The notes beneath the pieces were generated by a model, which was not told the DNA's origin, ran no database searches, and saw only the letters and a program-made list of their open reading frames with translations. Below are positions 9,979-20,241 of a stretch of DNA of 64,000 nt, piece by piece; within the stretch, counting starts at the first letter, position 1; every line of letters begins with the position of its first letter. This stretch comes from Pyropia yezoensis (taxonomy: Eukaryota; Rhodophyta; Bangiophyceae; Bangiales; Bangiaceae). The translations under genes were made by a program, and so were the position numbers. Location: positions 7,256,627 through 7,320,626 of the forward strand of contig CM020618.1 in the NCBI GenBank assembly GCA_009829735.1. The letters run 5' to 3'.

Positions 9979-12524
9979 TCAGGGGGTACCCCCGCTGCCC
10001 GAAGGAGGCCACTCACGCGTAGACGCGTATACCTCCATGCTCCACCGGTCGGCAATCTCGCGACGGTCAATCGCCTGAGTTACCTTAGTGCAAAGCTCCA
10101 CTAGGGTGCTGCGGCCAGCTTCCACTTCCTCCAGAGCTATCTGGAGGCGGTCCAGCACACCACCGAAGCAACGCGCGGAACCAACCAGCGCAGCACCTGG
10201 GGGGATATCCCCCCAGCTAACAGAGAGACCCTCCCGCAGCTCGCGGGCAACGAGGTCGTGAACGCCCTCATACCATAGACGGGGACCCCCGTAACGCATG
10301 ACAGGGGCGGAAGGTGACGCTGGCGCAGCCAGAGGAGCCACAGGAGCCGACACGGCTATCACTGGAGCCGGTGCCGCCCGATACGAGGCCCGGTGGGACC
10401 CCACGAAAGGGGCTCCACCGTAAAACCGGCGGGACTCCGCCCGGCGACAAGACACCTCACGCTCCCCACCCGTAGAGTCCCACTCTCGGGGACGACGGCC
10501 ATTACTGACCGGTATCGGGTTAGAGAACCACGGAGCCAAGACCTGGAGAGGGCCATGGATAACCATGGGAATACCCAGGTCAGGAACAGCCTCGGTGGAT
10601 GCCCACCCACGGCAACTGGGCTCACCCAGCTGAGTACGCCGGATGCGCAACGAATGACGAGGCAAGGGGGCAGCCCCAGCCTGCGGATCCCGGTACGGGG
10701 GAAGGGTCAACACCCCAGCCCAGTTCACGGCATCGTGAACGGCCAGGAGGGCCTCGGACTCCCGGGCCAACCCGGTCTTGGCAGCGATCATGTCTACGCC
10801 CAGCTGCCCGATGTGCCGACGGACACCCGTCGGAAGATGAAACAGCCGCCCCTGCCGAAGGACGGACAGCAAGAAGGAGGAAGCCTGCCCGAGGGGAACA
10901 TCGAGGGTGAAGGTCCCCTGCAACGGGTGGACAGGCCGGGAGGCCAACACACTACCGAAGTATCGGAGACAGGAGCCGGTGTCAAACCGGAAAGCAGGGG
11001 CGGGCTCCCACCCCTCCTGCCACAGAGGCGGGCGCACGGGAGTGTACACCGGCGCGCGACCGTTACCGGTCTGCAGCGCACACGTTACATCGGTGCGGAA
11101 TGCATCCGCCATGACACCATGGTTGCGTCGCCAGCTCGACGCCGACTTCATCCCCGCCATGGGCGGGTACGGAGCCGTCAACGTCAAGTACGGGGATACC
11201 CCCGGGAAGTACTCAAACACGGGATACCGGCCGGTATCGGCCACCGTCTGCCCGAACGCCACAGGATCCACCGCAGACGCAACCCCCCGAGCTCTAGCCG
11301 GGTAGTCAACCTCCCGCGGCAACGCGGGGGCAACCAAGTCGCATATCCCGAAGGCGGGGTCGAGAAAGACTTCACCACGCCCCACCCGAGTGCGCCAGAG
11401 CTGCCCATGCCGGTCGTCCGGCTGACTCAGGATCCAATGATGCTCCACCCGGACCGCATTCGGCTGGTTGAACAGCCGCGCCAACTCCCGCTCCCAACTC
11501 GAGTCCAACTTGACGGGCCGGGAGGACCCTCCACGGTGGCTCGGTGGGTGGAAGTCCACCCGCATCCGCCAAGCGGAGTCCATGGACTCTTGCACGGTGA
11601 GGCCTCGGACCCGAGCCACCAAGTCGGTCACCGACATAGAGGGGTGACCCGACACCAAGGCGACGCCGCCACCCAGCGGGGCAACTCGGGCGGGCCCAGG
11701 AAGAATCGGTGGCGCCGGGGGAAGTCCAACCGGCAGATGAGCCGGCGCCGCAGGCGCACGGAGGCGAGGAGGAAGAAGATGGGCGGGCGCCCGCCCGGAG
11801 TAGCTCCCGGAGTCCACCGCCGTCGAGGAAGTCACGCCTTGACCACCTGTCGCCCGCGGCACCGCTGGAAGAGAGCCGTCGCCACCCGGGCCCGACGAAG
11901 GCACAACGGGGGCGGAGGGGGTCGACCCGTCGACCACCCCCGAGGAAGGACCACCAACCGGGCGGGAACCCGCGCCGTCTTGACCCGCCGTCCTGGCCGG
12001 GGTGCCGCCACGACCGTCAGAAGCACCGGCTGCACCTTCTCGAGGTAGGGCCACGCCGGCACCGGCGACAGGAGCCATCCGGGCCGCCGGAGGAGTAGGG
12101 GTAGAAGCCGCCACACGCGGTTGACCGCCCCCCGACGGAGCCGTCGTGCCGCTGCAGACGGACGACAACCCGCCCGGCGCGCCTTTCGCAGCCACACGGA
12201 CGGTTACCCGATCGTCGTCGTCCGACGAGCTCGCCAGGAAGCACTGGCGACAGGAGCCATCCGGGCCGCCGGAGGAGTAGGGGTAGAAGCCGCCACACGC
12301 GGTTGACCGCCCCCCGACGGAGCCGTCGTGCCGCTGCAGACGGACGACAACCCGCCCGGCGCGCCTTTCGCAGCCACACGGACGGTTACCCGATCGTCGT
12401 CGTCCGACGAGCTCGCCAGGAAGCACTCGGCAGCGGTGGCGGAGACGGGAACGTCGTCCTGCACCACCTCCTCCTCCTCAAGCAGGAGTTCGTCCTCGCC
12501 CCCGGGCACCTGGGGGTCCAACAT
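9979..12524 (-). pseudogene. long antisense ORF inside the outer chromovirus, broken by a 182-bp tandem duplication
   Basis: The likely start is the ATG at 12524 in a CCACCATG context, followed by an acidic segment. The frame passes through one copy of the duplicated block, shifts at the junction because 182 is not a multiple of three, and terminates at 12204. From within the inner copy the original frame is open to 9979. Removing exactly one copy gives 788 codons without a stop. The first half is Pro/Ala/Gly/Ser-rich. The second half has ordinary composition, with segments such as HHWILSQPDDRHGQ and FRFDTGSCLRYFGSVL. I recognise no domain. It lies between pol and the 3' LTR in reverse orientation, a position where some large plant Ty3 elements carry antisense or extra ORFs. 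The opposite-strand ORF (10393-12048) is low complexity and was not accepted. Confidence 0.6.
12064..12427. repeat. exact 182-bp tandem duplication
   Basis: 12064-12245 and 12246-12427 are identical base for base when compared by hand. It disrupts the antisense ORF. Identity of both copies means a very recent event or an assembly duplication. Confidence 0.95.
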
Positions 12525-13098
12525 GGTGGATCCGGGGTAGCAGGGGCGCCCCGTGCCAAGAAAGCCGCAGCCGGCTCGACCCGGTACAAGGAACGCTCGC
12601 GGACGAGCCAGGGAAGCGCGGGCACCCGTGCTTATAACCACACAGCTCAGCACGAGCAATACGGCAGCGCGGGACGACCCGCGCCAGCCGAGCTACGAGG
12701 TCGCTCCACCCAGGCACCTGGGTCGGGGCCACGCCCCCCACACGGGGTAATCAAGGGGGGTCACACCACAACCGCCCCCACGCAACGCGGGCAGCCCCCG
12801 CCCCCACTCACTCGTCCACACGAGAGGGGCCCCCCTACCACCAGGCGCCTGGTGGTGGATCCGCTTGCACCACCCCTCGGAAAGGGGGGTCGTGATCAAA
12901 AACCCGCATCGGGAATTCAACGGTCCGGAAAACGGATCGTGTGTGTACCACACAAAGGTGGGCACCCCCCTCAGACAACGCCGAAAAGGGGTGTCTGTCG
13001 CGACAGGGCGCAAAGCCCCACCCGACTGGTAAACGGTCGCGCAACCCACTTACATTTGGACACCCGAAAGCAAGTCGACCCGAGGACGGGCCGAATCT
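12525..13098. other. non-coding GC-rich stretch between antisense ORF and polypurine tract
   Basis: No gene seen. It carries several G/C-stem hairpins of the kind found in the other LTR-element non-coding regions (for example near 12872-12892) and leads into the polypurine tract. Confidence 0.5.
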
Positions 13099-13130
13099 AA
13101 GGGGGGGATATGTAGCAATACGGATGACTG
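13099..13130 (+). repeat. polypurine tract and start of the outer chromovirus 3' LTR
   Basis: AAGGGGGGGATA (13099-13110) followed directly by TGTAGCAATACGG is the textbook junction of plus-strand priming site and 3' LTR. TATA-like sequences at about 13206 and 13275 fit a U3 promoter. The 5' LTR lies outside the window, so the LTR end cannot be fixed. Confidence 0.6.
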
Positions 13131-14117
13131 TATTGTGACCCTAATACAGGGGGACTACTTCTCACCCTTCACTTTCAAGTTGGGAGTCCGTATTGGTCAC
13201 GGTATCTATAAGTTACGTATGACCAGAGGGACTTGCATCTTGGGGTGGAGGGTAGTTAGTTGTGTCTCCGAGGGTTTATAACGAGGGGGCCGGCGGCGAA
13301 TCCAACGCCGGCCATGGTAGAAGAACAAACCCCTCCCATTTGGGCTCCCATCTTGGTCCCGTGGCTTGCGCTCCAAGGACAGCAACCTTGGCCTCCCGGT
13401 GACGTTGGTGCCGATCCCCCTTGGCGAGTGTTCCCTGAGAGTGGACGTGCAGCGGATACCTATTGTGGTACAGCCACACGAAAACTCAAGACGATAAATG
13501 CAGAAAACCCTCAAATCTACGTTGGATTTACTACTAAGCTAACTATCCCAAACTTAGGGAATTTGGACCCAAATGCAGGGGGAGGAACGTGTCAGGCTAG
13601 TGGCCTGCCGCCCCTTGCATGGCACGTGTTGCCCCCCTACCTGGGTGTCAATACTGCCACATTGGGGCACCCGGCCCGTACGTCACGTAGGCAACCGTTC
13701 TCTGCTTGAGGGTCAAAAAGGAGGCGATAGCACCATAGAACTTTCCGGTTGCGACCATCTTTTGCATGAATCCCACCTGCTGGGGGCTCAGGGGGGCCCT
13801 GACGTTTCTCCCCATGGTGCCTGTGAGACTCTACTCGCCCCAACGGCAAAGCAGTGAGCATTTTTCTGTAGCGCGCCACACAGCCGTTCGGCGACGAAGT
13901 CGACAGATGACCCTAAATCGGCACCGCAGAGATCGTTTTTCCGATTTGGTCGCACGTGGAACCGGGTGTGTCTAAGTGGACAAGGAATATTGGGTAGGTA
14001 CTGTACATTGTGGACCCCTCCACGTCCTCGACGGCCGTGTCGTCGACGCGCTGTTGTGGGGGCAGCCTCATTGCCCCAGATATATCGCCGCGGGCCATTG
14101 CGTGATGGCGGTGCTGA
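13131..14117. other. probable remainder of the 3' LTR, then unassigned sequence
   Basis: No protein I can support. The 13260-13709 plus-strand ORF has no recognisable domain and probably lies in the LTR. The boundary between LTR and flanking DNA is not visible from a single copy. Confidence 0.4.
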
Positions 14118-14543
14118 CAGAGGCAGAAGGTGATGACGCATGCCCCTATAATAGCTGTGCAGGGTGGCCACCGCTGTCACCACGGGCTCGTACGTGCCGT
14201 CGGAAACCCAGTGGAAGGAGGGCGGGGCCAAAGCGGCCGAGCTTAGATAGGTCTCGGGGCGGTCGGCCATACGGTGGGCGTATAGGATGCCCGGCTTGGT
14301 CGTCGCCATCTCGCCACGGAACATGGCGTTCAGGGCCACTCGCACCCGCCCTCTGATCGTCCGGTAGGCGCGGCCAACACCCTTGTCATAGGCGGGGATG
14401 GTGTACTTGGCAATCCAACCCCCACACGCATACTCGTACGGCGGACACGCGGAGAAGTCTTCTGCGGCCGTTCGGAAGGGATTCTCATATGTAGACACTG
14501 TGGGTTTTCCATGTAAGCGGAGGTTGTGAAAAACTGGTGCCAC
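14118..14543 (-). pseudogene. decayed N-terminal fragment resembling M13 (neprilysin-type) peptidases
   Basis: A minus-strand frame contains CPPYEYACGGWIAKYTIPA. It resembles the M13 N-terminal signature in which Cys-x-D-F-Y-x-Y-A-C-G-x-W is followed by the IPA tripeptide. Downstream pieces also align in order: RTIRGRVRVALNAMF, KPGILYAHRMAD and VTAVATLHSYYRGM. They correspond to the helical start of the ectodomain. The acidic residue of the DFY triad is gone, no HExxH zinc site follows, and the frame loses similarity at about 14118. I read it as a relic without catalytic domain. An alternative is chance similarity around one good motif. Confidence 0.45.
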
Positions 14544-14958
14544 TTGTGAAAAAATGGCGTCAGACGGATATATGTGACCAACCCACCGAGCAGGACCTTC
14601 CCGTGGTACGTTGGGCGGGCAGCAAGGCCCTCCCCCCCAGCATTCTCCTCCACTTCCCTCCCTTCAGCCACGGGCACCGCCTTCATCCCCCGCCTCTTTT
14701 TCGCTTTTCCATGCTCAGCCAAGTACCTTCCCCCCCCCGCCCCCCCCTCTTCCTCCGCGACTTCTGTGCTGCTAGCTATCCATACCGGTGGTCTAATTTT
14801 TTCTGCTTTTTCTTCTTGCACTTTTCTTGTTCCCTGCATACTCGTACGCGGTACTGTATATATGCGCGCAGGTCACCCACCTCAGAGGCGCGCGCGGGTG
14901 GCAGCCGCCGTACGAATGGTGCGCGTTCGACAGCTAGTGTCTATTCTACTGCGCGTTC

Positions 14959-14993
14959 GCCTCAAATGAGGCGGCCTCGAGCCTCAAATGAGG
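14959..14993. repeat. first pair of GCCTCAAATGAGG motifs
   Basis: GCCTCAAATGAGGC at 14959-14972 and GCCTCAAATGAGG at 14981-14993, 22 bp apart start to start. Each is a near-palindrome with CCTCA/TGAGG arms around AA. Confidence 0.8.
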
Positions 14994-16377
14994 TTCCCCC
15001 CGGATCACCGGAAATCGCCGATTTTGACACGTCTGACAAAGAAGAGGCTGTCGGTACCCGCCCCAGACAGCTTCCGCTCCGCCTGCAGGCCCCCCTGGCC
15101 ACCTCCCTCCGCTTCTCTCCCGCTAGGGACACTCCCCACCCCCTCCCCTTCCCTTTGTGCGGCGGGGACTGGCTGTGGCGGGGGCGGCGGGGGCGGGGGC
15201 GGCGGGGGCGGCGGTGGGAACGACGGATCCAGCATACAACCCGTCGACCGCGTACGGGAAAACGCGCCCCGGCCGTGGCGGTTTGCCAGGCCTATCGGCA
15301 AAAACAGGTCTCGTGGGGCGGCGTGAAAGGTTACAGGGTCGCACGAGGGCGGGGAAGTCCCGAACGCGGCTGCTGGGAGACCGCCGGCAGGCAGGCCGCG
15401 TTAAAGTGGTATGGGGGGGGCGGCAGGAGTACATGAGGAGAGACGGAGGGGGGGGGGGGGAGAAGCAAGAAAAGGAGGAGTGGGGTGGGTCTGTGGCGAG
15501 GGCGGCGCGTGAAAGACTGGGCCCGCTCATGCGCGACGCAGATGCCGCGGTTCGCGGCCGCGCCCGTCCCAAACCACAGTGAGGACGCCTCCAGCCTCTC
15601 CCCTTCCCCTCCAGCGGTGGAGAAGCGCCTTTGTCGCCGATCCCCCCTGTGGGGCGCCTGCCAAGAGTGCCTACGGCCGCGGCAGTGGCGGCTGCTGCGA
15701 CGAGTCGGCAGCAGGAGCGGCGGCGGCGCTCGTCTGAATGTCGCCAGCGTGGAGGTGAGGCCGTCCCTGGAGGGGGACGTGGGCGTGACGTGTCACCGCG
15801 TCTGCGCGAGCGTGTTGGGTCTGCACGAGGCCTTGGCAGTTGGGTGGCGGGGGGGTGCCACAGCTGGAGCGGGGGAGGCGGGGGGGAGGGGCCATGGTGT
15901 GCTTGCGCCGCGCAGGCGAGCGGGCGGGGAGAGAGAAATTGGCGGTGCAGGCATGGAGTAGCACACAATGGTGGCGACCGTGGCAGGTGTAGCCGACGGT
16001 CGCGCCTCTCCCTGCGGTGTAGGACAGGAAACAAGAGGGAGTATCGGGGGAGGTTGGCTTCGACAAATAGGAAGAATGATGCAAACGGAGGCACTGGGAA
16101 AGGGTACACGCACGGCGGGTGGGGAAGACTGCAGAGACGGGCAAAAGGAAGTAGAAACTGCTCATGTGGATGGCCTGCTGGACGGTCTCTACAGTGGTCG
16201 CTACCACGCCGGAACGCGCGTCTGCGGCGCGGAAAAAAGTCGCCGACCGATGACTGTTTGTCGTCCTTGGGGTCCCGTGGTCTCCCCCAAGGGCAAACTG
16301 ACTGCGCTGAGTCCATTTCTGGCGTCAAGGGCCTTCTCCGGCGAGCGGAAGACCTCGAAATTTTGCGCTCAAAAACC

Positions 16378-16410
16378 GCCTCAAATGAGGCGAATCGCCT
16401 CAAATGAGGC
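16378..16410. repeat. second pair of GCCTCAAATGAGGC motifs
   Basis: Identical motif at 16378-16391 and 16397-16410, 19 bp apart, about 1.4 kb from the first pair. Confidence 0.8.
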
Positions 16411-17417
16411 GGTCAGTAGAAGAGACACTAGGGCGGTGCGACGGTGCTGGGAGCCGTCGCTGGGGCTTGCCGGTTGGCGCTTGCAGCGCGGGTGGAGTCA
16501 ATCTCCCAGCAGTCTGCAGGCAGGGCGTCCCGTCTCCACCGATTGGGAGTGGAAGGAGGCCGCGGGGGACGCGCGCGCGACCGCGTTGCGGTCACGCACA
16601 GCGCCGGCCCGTCCCGCGCCCCCTGCCGCACGCGTTTGGGGGGGGTGGTGCCGAGTCGCGCCCCTTCTCATGGGCTGCTGCGACGGTCTACCGACCTGGT
16701 CACCGGCCCGCCCCTTGAGGTGTGTGCGTGACAGGGCTCACGGGGAGGGGGGACGGCACCGTGTTGAGGGGGGAGGAGGCTGTGGAAGCATGATCCCCCA
16801 GATCCCCTTCTCCCCCGGCACCCTCCAAGGGGACCCGGCCCGGCGGCGTGGCGGCCACGGGGGGGCAGGGGGGAGGGGGGAGGCCGGCGGCGGCGGTGCC
16901 TTGCCAGCGCCTGCCCGTGGGCCACCCCACACGGCCGCATAGGGCGGGGTGCCCGCCCGCCCCGCCTGCGCGCTCGGTGGGCTGCCCCCCCTCCTCACCC
17001 CCCTCTCCGCGCCTCCCGCGCGGCAGCCTACGACGGCCACGAGGCGGGGGAGCCGCGGCGGCACGGCGCGGCCCGGGAAAGAGGGAAAGGTAGGGCGGGG
17101 CGGCCTGCCAAGTGTGGCGCTCCGCCAGTGTCACGGGCGCTGCGGCTACGCCAGGTCTGAGGGGCAGCCACCCCCAGCCAACGCCGTTATCCCCCTCACC
17201 CGCCCACCGCCGTCGTCACCGCCGTCATTGCGGCAACGCGCTCGGCCGCTGCGCCGCCTCTTGGCCGCTGGTCTGCCCCGTCGCATCGCTCCGGAAGCGG
17301 CCGGCCGCCGTTGCCGCTGACGCGGGCGCGCCGTGACGCGGGCGCGCCGTGACGCGGGCGACACCCCCCCGCTCCCCCCCCCCGCGTTCGCCCTGCTTCT
17401 TCTCGTTTAAGCCCACC

Positions 17418-19100
17418 ATGCCCCCTCCGCCTCCCCCCCCACCCACCGCTGCCGTCCCCGCCACGACGACGACGACCACCTCCACCACCACCAGCCCGGC
17501 CGCACCATGGGTGACGGCGGCGGGTGCCGCGCGTGCCACCCCCTTCCCCCTCCGCCGGGCGGTGCTGCTCCCTGCCGTTCGCCCCTACGCGTCAGCGTCG
17601 TGGGGGGAGCTCGCCGCGGCGGTGGCGGCCACGTCCGTGGCGGCGTCACCTCGCGCCGCCGCGGCGGTCGCCGCCCTCACCGCCACAGCAGCGGCGACGG
17701 CGGCGGCGGCGGCGGCGACGACGGCCCGCCCCGTCGCCGCCGCGCTGGCCGCGGCGCTCCACGCGGGGGGCGCGCGCCACTATGTGGGGGGGGGGTCCCT
17801 CCCCGCCGCGGCGGCCGCCGCCAACCGCCTTGCCACCGCGGGCGTCGGCACCTACTTTGACTATGCCGTCGAGGGAATTGGAGGGGGGGGAACGCCCGCC
17901 GCTGCCGCCGCCAACGCCTGCGCTGCCGCCACCGCCACCGCCGCCGCCGACGGGTCTGCCGCCGCCGACGACGCGGACGCATGGGCAGCCGCAACGGCAG
18001 ACCGGGCCGAAGCGGCGGCCGCTGAGAGCGTCGCCGCCGCTGCGGCGGTGCGGGCGGCGGGCGGCGTGCCGGGGGGGGTGGTGGTCAAGCCGACAGCCTT
18101 GGCGGCGGGCGCGCTCCTGCACCGCGTCTCTGCAGCGGCCGTCGCGGCGGGCGCCGATGACGCTGGCTGGCCGTCCGCCCCTGCCAGTTCCCGCGGCAGC
18201 GGCGGCGGGCGGCAGCGGCGGCTGCCCCCCGGCGCAGCCGCCGCACCCACCGTCGGGGACCTTCTGCCGCTGCTCCCCCCCCGGGACGCGGCCGCCTACG
18301 CGGCCGCCGCGGAGCGGCTGGGGCGGCTTGCCACGGCCGCGGCTGCTGGCGGGGTGGCCCTCCTGCTGGACGCCGAAGCCGCCACCACCCGCCCCGCCGT
18401 TGACGCGCTGGGCCTGTCCGCCGCCCTCTCCACCAACATCCCCACCACCGCCACCGTCCATACCACCGCGCAGCTGTACCTGGACGGCGCCACGCCGCGG
18501 CTGGACGCGGCGCTTGCCGCCGCCCGCGACGCGGGGGTGGTGGCGGGCGTCAAGCTGGTGCGCGGCGCCTACTGCCGGGCCGAGGTGGCCGCCGCCGCCA
18601 CAGCAGCGTCGACGGGACCCGGGGGGGGCGCCGGAGGTGGGCGGCCACTCTGCTCCCCGCTGCTGCCGGGTGGCAAGCGCGCCGTCGACGCTGCCTACGA
18701 CGCGGCCGCCGTGGGGCTGCTCCCCGCCGTGCGGGCGGGCCGCGTGGCCCTGGTCGTTGCCACCCACAACGCCGCCAGCGTGGGCGCCGTCGTGGACGCG
18801 GCGGCCGCTGCCGCGCGCGCGCGAGCACGCAGGCCGACGCCCCACGGGCGGGGGGTCCCCGGACTGAGCTTTGCGCAGCTGGCGGGCATGGCCGACGGCC
18901 TGACCGCCAGCCTCGCCGCGGGCGGCTGGGCAACGGCCAAGTACCTGCCCTACGGGCCACCGCTCGAGTGCCTACCCTACCTCCTCCGCCGGGCGGAAGA
19001 GAATGCAGACGCCATGGGGGGGGCGCGCGCCGATGCGCGGGCGGCGTGGCGAGAGGTGGCGACGCGTCTCGGCCTGGGGGGGGGCGCAGGGGGGGCATGA
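17418..19100 (+). CDS. PRODH: proline dehydrogenase, mitochondrial
   Basis: 560 aa in one exon. The ATG at 17418 in CCCACCATG was chosen over an in-frame ATG at 17349. The enzyme oxidises proline to pyrroline-5-carboxylate with FAD, feeding electrons to the mitochondrial respiratory chain. The family motifs are all present in order (numbered from 17418): FDYAVEG about 147-153, VVKPTAL about 222-228, LLLDAEA about 315-321, TTAQLYL about 350, VKLVRGAY about 378-385, VATHN about 447-451, FAQLAGMADGL about 486-496, KYLPYG about 508-513 and PYLLRRAEEN about 520-529. The last supplies the two arginines that hold the substrate carboxylate. The N-terminus is Pro/Thr/Ala-rich with few acidic residues, as expected of a targeting peptide. 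Long alanine runs between motifs reflect the GC-rich genome. Length is normal for eukaryotic PRODH. Confidence 0.92.
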   Translation: MPPPPPPPPTAAVPATTTTTTSTTTSPAAPWVTAAGAARATPFPLRRAVLLPAVRPYASASWGELAAAVAATSVAASPRAAAAVAALTATAAATAAAAAATTARPVAAALAAALHAGGARHYVGGGSLPAAAAAANRLATAGVGTYFDYAVEGIGGGGTPAAAAANACAAATATAAADGSAAADDADAWAAATADRAEAAAAESVAAAAAVRAAGGVPGGVVVKPTALAAGALLHRVSAAAVAAGADDAGWPSAPASSRGSGGGRQRRLPPGAAAAPTVGDLLPLLPPRDAAAYAAAAERLGRLATAAAAGGVALLLDAEAATTRPAVDALGLSAALSTNIPTTATVHTTAQLYLDGATPRLDAALAAARDAGVVAGVKLVRGAYCRAEVAAAATAASTGPGGGAGGGRPLCSPLLPGGKRAVDAAYDAAAVGLLPAVRAGRVALVVATHNAASVGAVVDAAAAAARARARRPTPHGRGVPGLSFAQLAGMADGLTASLAAGGWATAKYLPYGPPLECLPYLLRRAEENADAMGGARADARAAWREVATRLGLGGGAGGA

Positions 19101-20241
19101 GCGGGGACGCCGGCGCGGGGAAAGGCCAGCTGGGGAAGTGTTTCGGGGGGGGGTGGGCGGGCGGCCGCCAGCAAAAACAAAATCAAGAGCACTACTGACG
19201 AATACAACCAGGCGAGGGGACAGTGGGACGGACGTGCTCCGTGGTTGGAGAAAGAGCGCCCGCTTGAGGGGGAAGCGCCCCCCCGTAATGGATGGGGCGG
19301 CCATGGCACCTGCCCACAGCGGTGCGTCATCCAGGGTGCTCCGTCGTGCTCTGACTGCCAGCTTTGCAGCGGGCGGGTGGCAGAGGCGTTCCATCCCCTG
19401 TAGGGGACGTTGCTAGTTACTTCGCGCGTGACACGCGCAGAGAAGGGCGTGACTACGCCGTGATCGGGCGTGAGCCGGCGTGAACGCGCGTCACGCGCGG
19501 GTTTTGGGCACGTGATACCCAAGCCTACTAACCACGGGTGTGAGCGGCCATCTGGAGCAACCCCCGCGAACTCCGCCGCCGCCCGCGTCGACGCCGCCGC
19601 GGCGGCCGCGGAGGCCGCGGCGGCGGGCACCGCGACGGCTGCAAGGGGGGGGGGGGGCGGCGGCGGCGGCGACGACGACGGTCTGCCGGGCTGGTCGGCG
19701 GGCGCCGCCGCGGCGGGCGCCGCCTCCGGCTGCGCCGCCCGCCGCCAGCTGTCGTCGGGGGCGCCCGCCACGACCACGGGCGCGGGCGGGTAGCCGACGC
19801 CGCGGCGGGGCGACGGCGGCGCCGCGGCGGCGGCGGCGTCGCGCCAGTGCAGATCCTTACGTGCCTGTGCTCGCATCCAGACGCAGCTGTATCGTTCCTG
19901 ACTTCTCGCCGGCATCTTATACGCATGCACATGTGCGTCTGTGGGATACACCCGACGCGTGCCAGCCCAGGTGGCTATGTACGTTCCTTTTCCACCTGCT
20001 TTGTGTGTTTTTCATGGCGCGCTCTGCACTGTGGGTTGCTCGATGGGTGCCATGGTAGCGGTCGCTCTGCTTCTGGATCTTTTGACTCTTATGTATACCG
20101 CAATCTTTTGCATGCTAGAGCCCCGTCCACTGACGGTGCCTCGCTTTTGGACCACGCTGTTGTCTTACTGATTGCTATGCCTTTCCGTGGCTCCTGACGG
20201 TGCTCTCTATTGGCTCTTTTGTATTGCGAAGCATCTTTCCC
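19101..20241. other. intergenic region
   Basis: No gene I can support. A cluster of short GCGTGA/TCACGC repeats lies at 19424-19500. 19560-19830 is CCG/GCG triplet-rich. 19850-20240 is lower in GC and could be promoter sequence for the next locus. Confidence 0.4.

Larger units (their letters stand above)
1..13110 (+). mobile_element. Ty3/gypsy chromovirus-type LTR retrotransposon, 5' truncated by window edge, interrupted by a nested element
   Basis: The window opens inside a plus-strand pol gene. Reverse transcriptase thumb, RNase H, zinc-binding integrase N-domain, integrase core and chromodomain follow in that order, which is the Ty3/gypsy order. The chromodomain stops being readable at 2275 and resumes at 9430, because another LTR element (2276-9429) sits in it. 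After the pol stop at 9529-9531 come about 450 bp without a gene, a long ORF on the opposite strand, and a polypurine tract at 13099-13110 that directly precedes a TG-initiated sequence, read as the 3' LTR. The 5' LTR and gag would lie left of the window. Two in-frame stops, a lost zinc-ligand cysteine and an altered integrase residue indicate a dead copy. Confidence 0.8.
14544..17417. other. gene-poor GC-rich region with paired CCTCAAATGAGG motifs
   Basis: Long ORFs run on both strands (for example 15123-16403 minus) but show only Arg/Pro/Ala low complexity. I see no domain and no convincing exon chain. Poly-G runs occur near 15447 and 16640, and 17020-17417 leads into the PRODH gene. Confidence 0.5.

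Noticed and set aside
10393-12048. 551-codon plus-strand ORF opposite the antisense ORF
   Set aside because: Composition is that of a shadow frame (Arg/His/Gly-rich); the minus-strand frame has ordinary protein composition and is longer.
15123-16403. 426-codon minus-strand ORF
   Set aside because: No motif, Arg/Pro-rich, overlapped by plus-strand ORFs of similar quality.
17524-18867. Long ORFs in other frames over PRODH
   Set aside because: Shadows of the PRODH gene; only the 17418 frame carries the family motifs.
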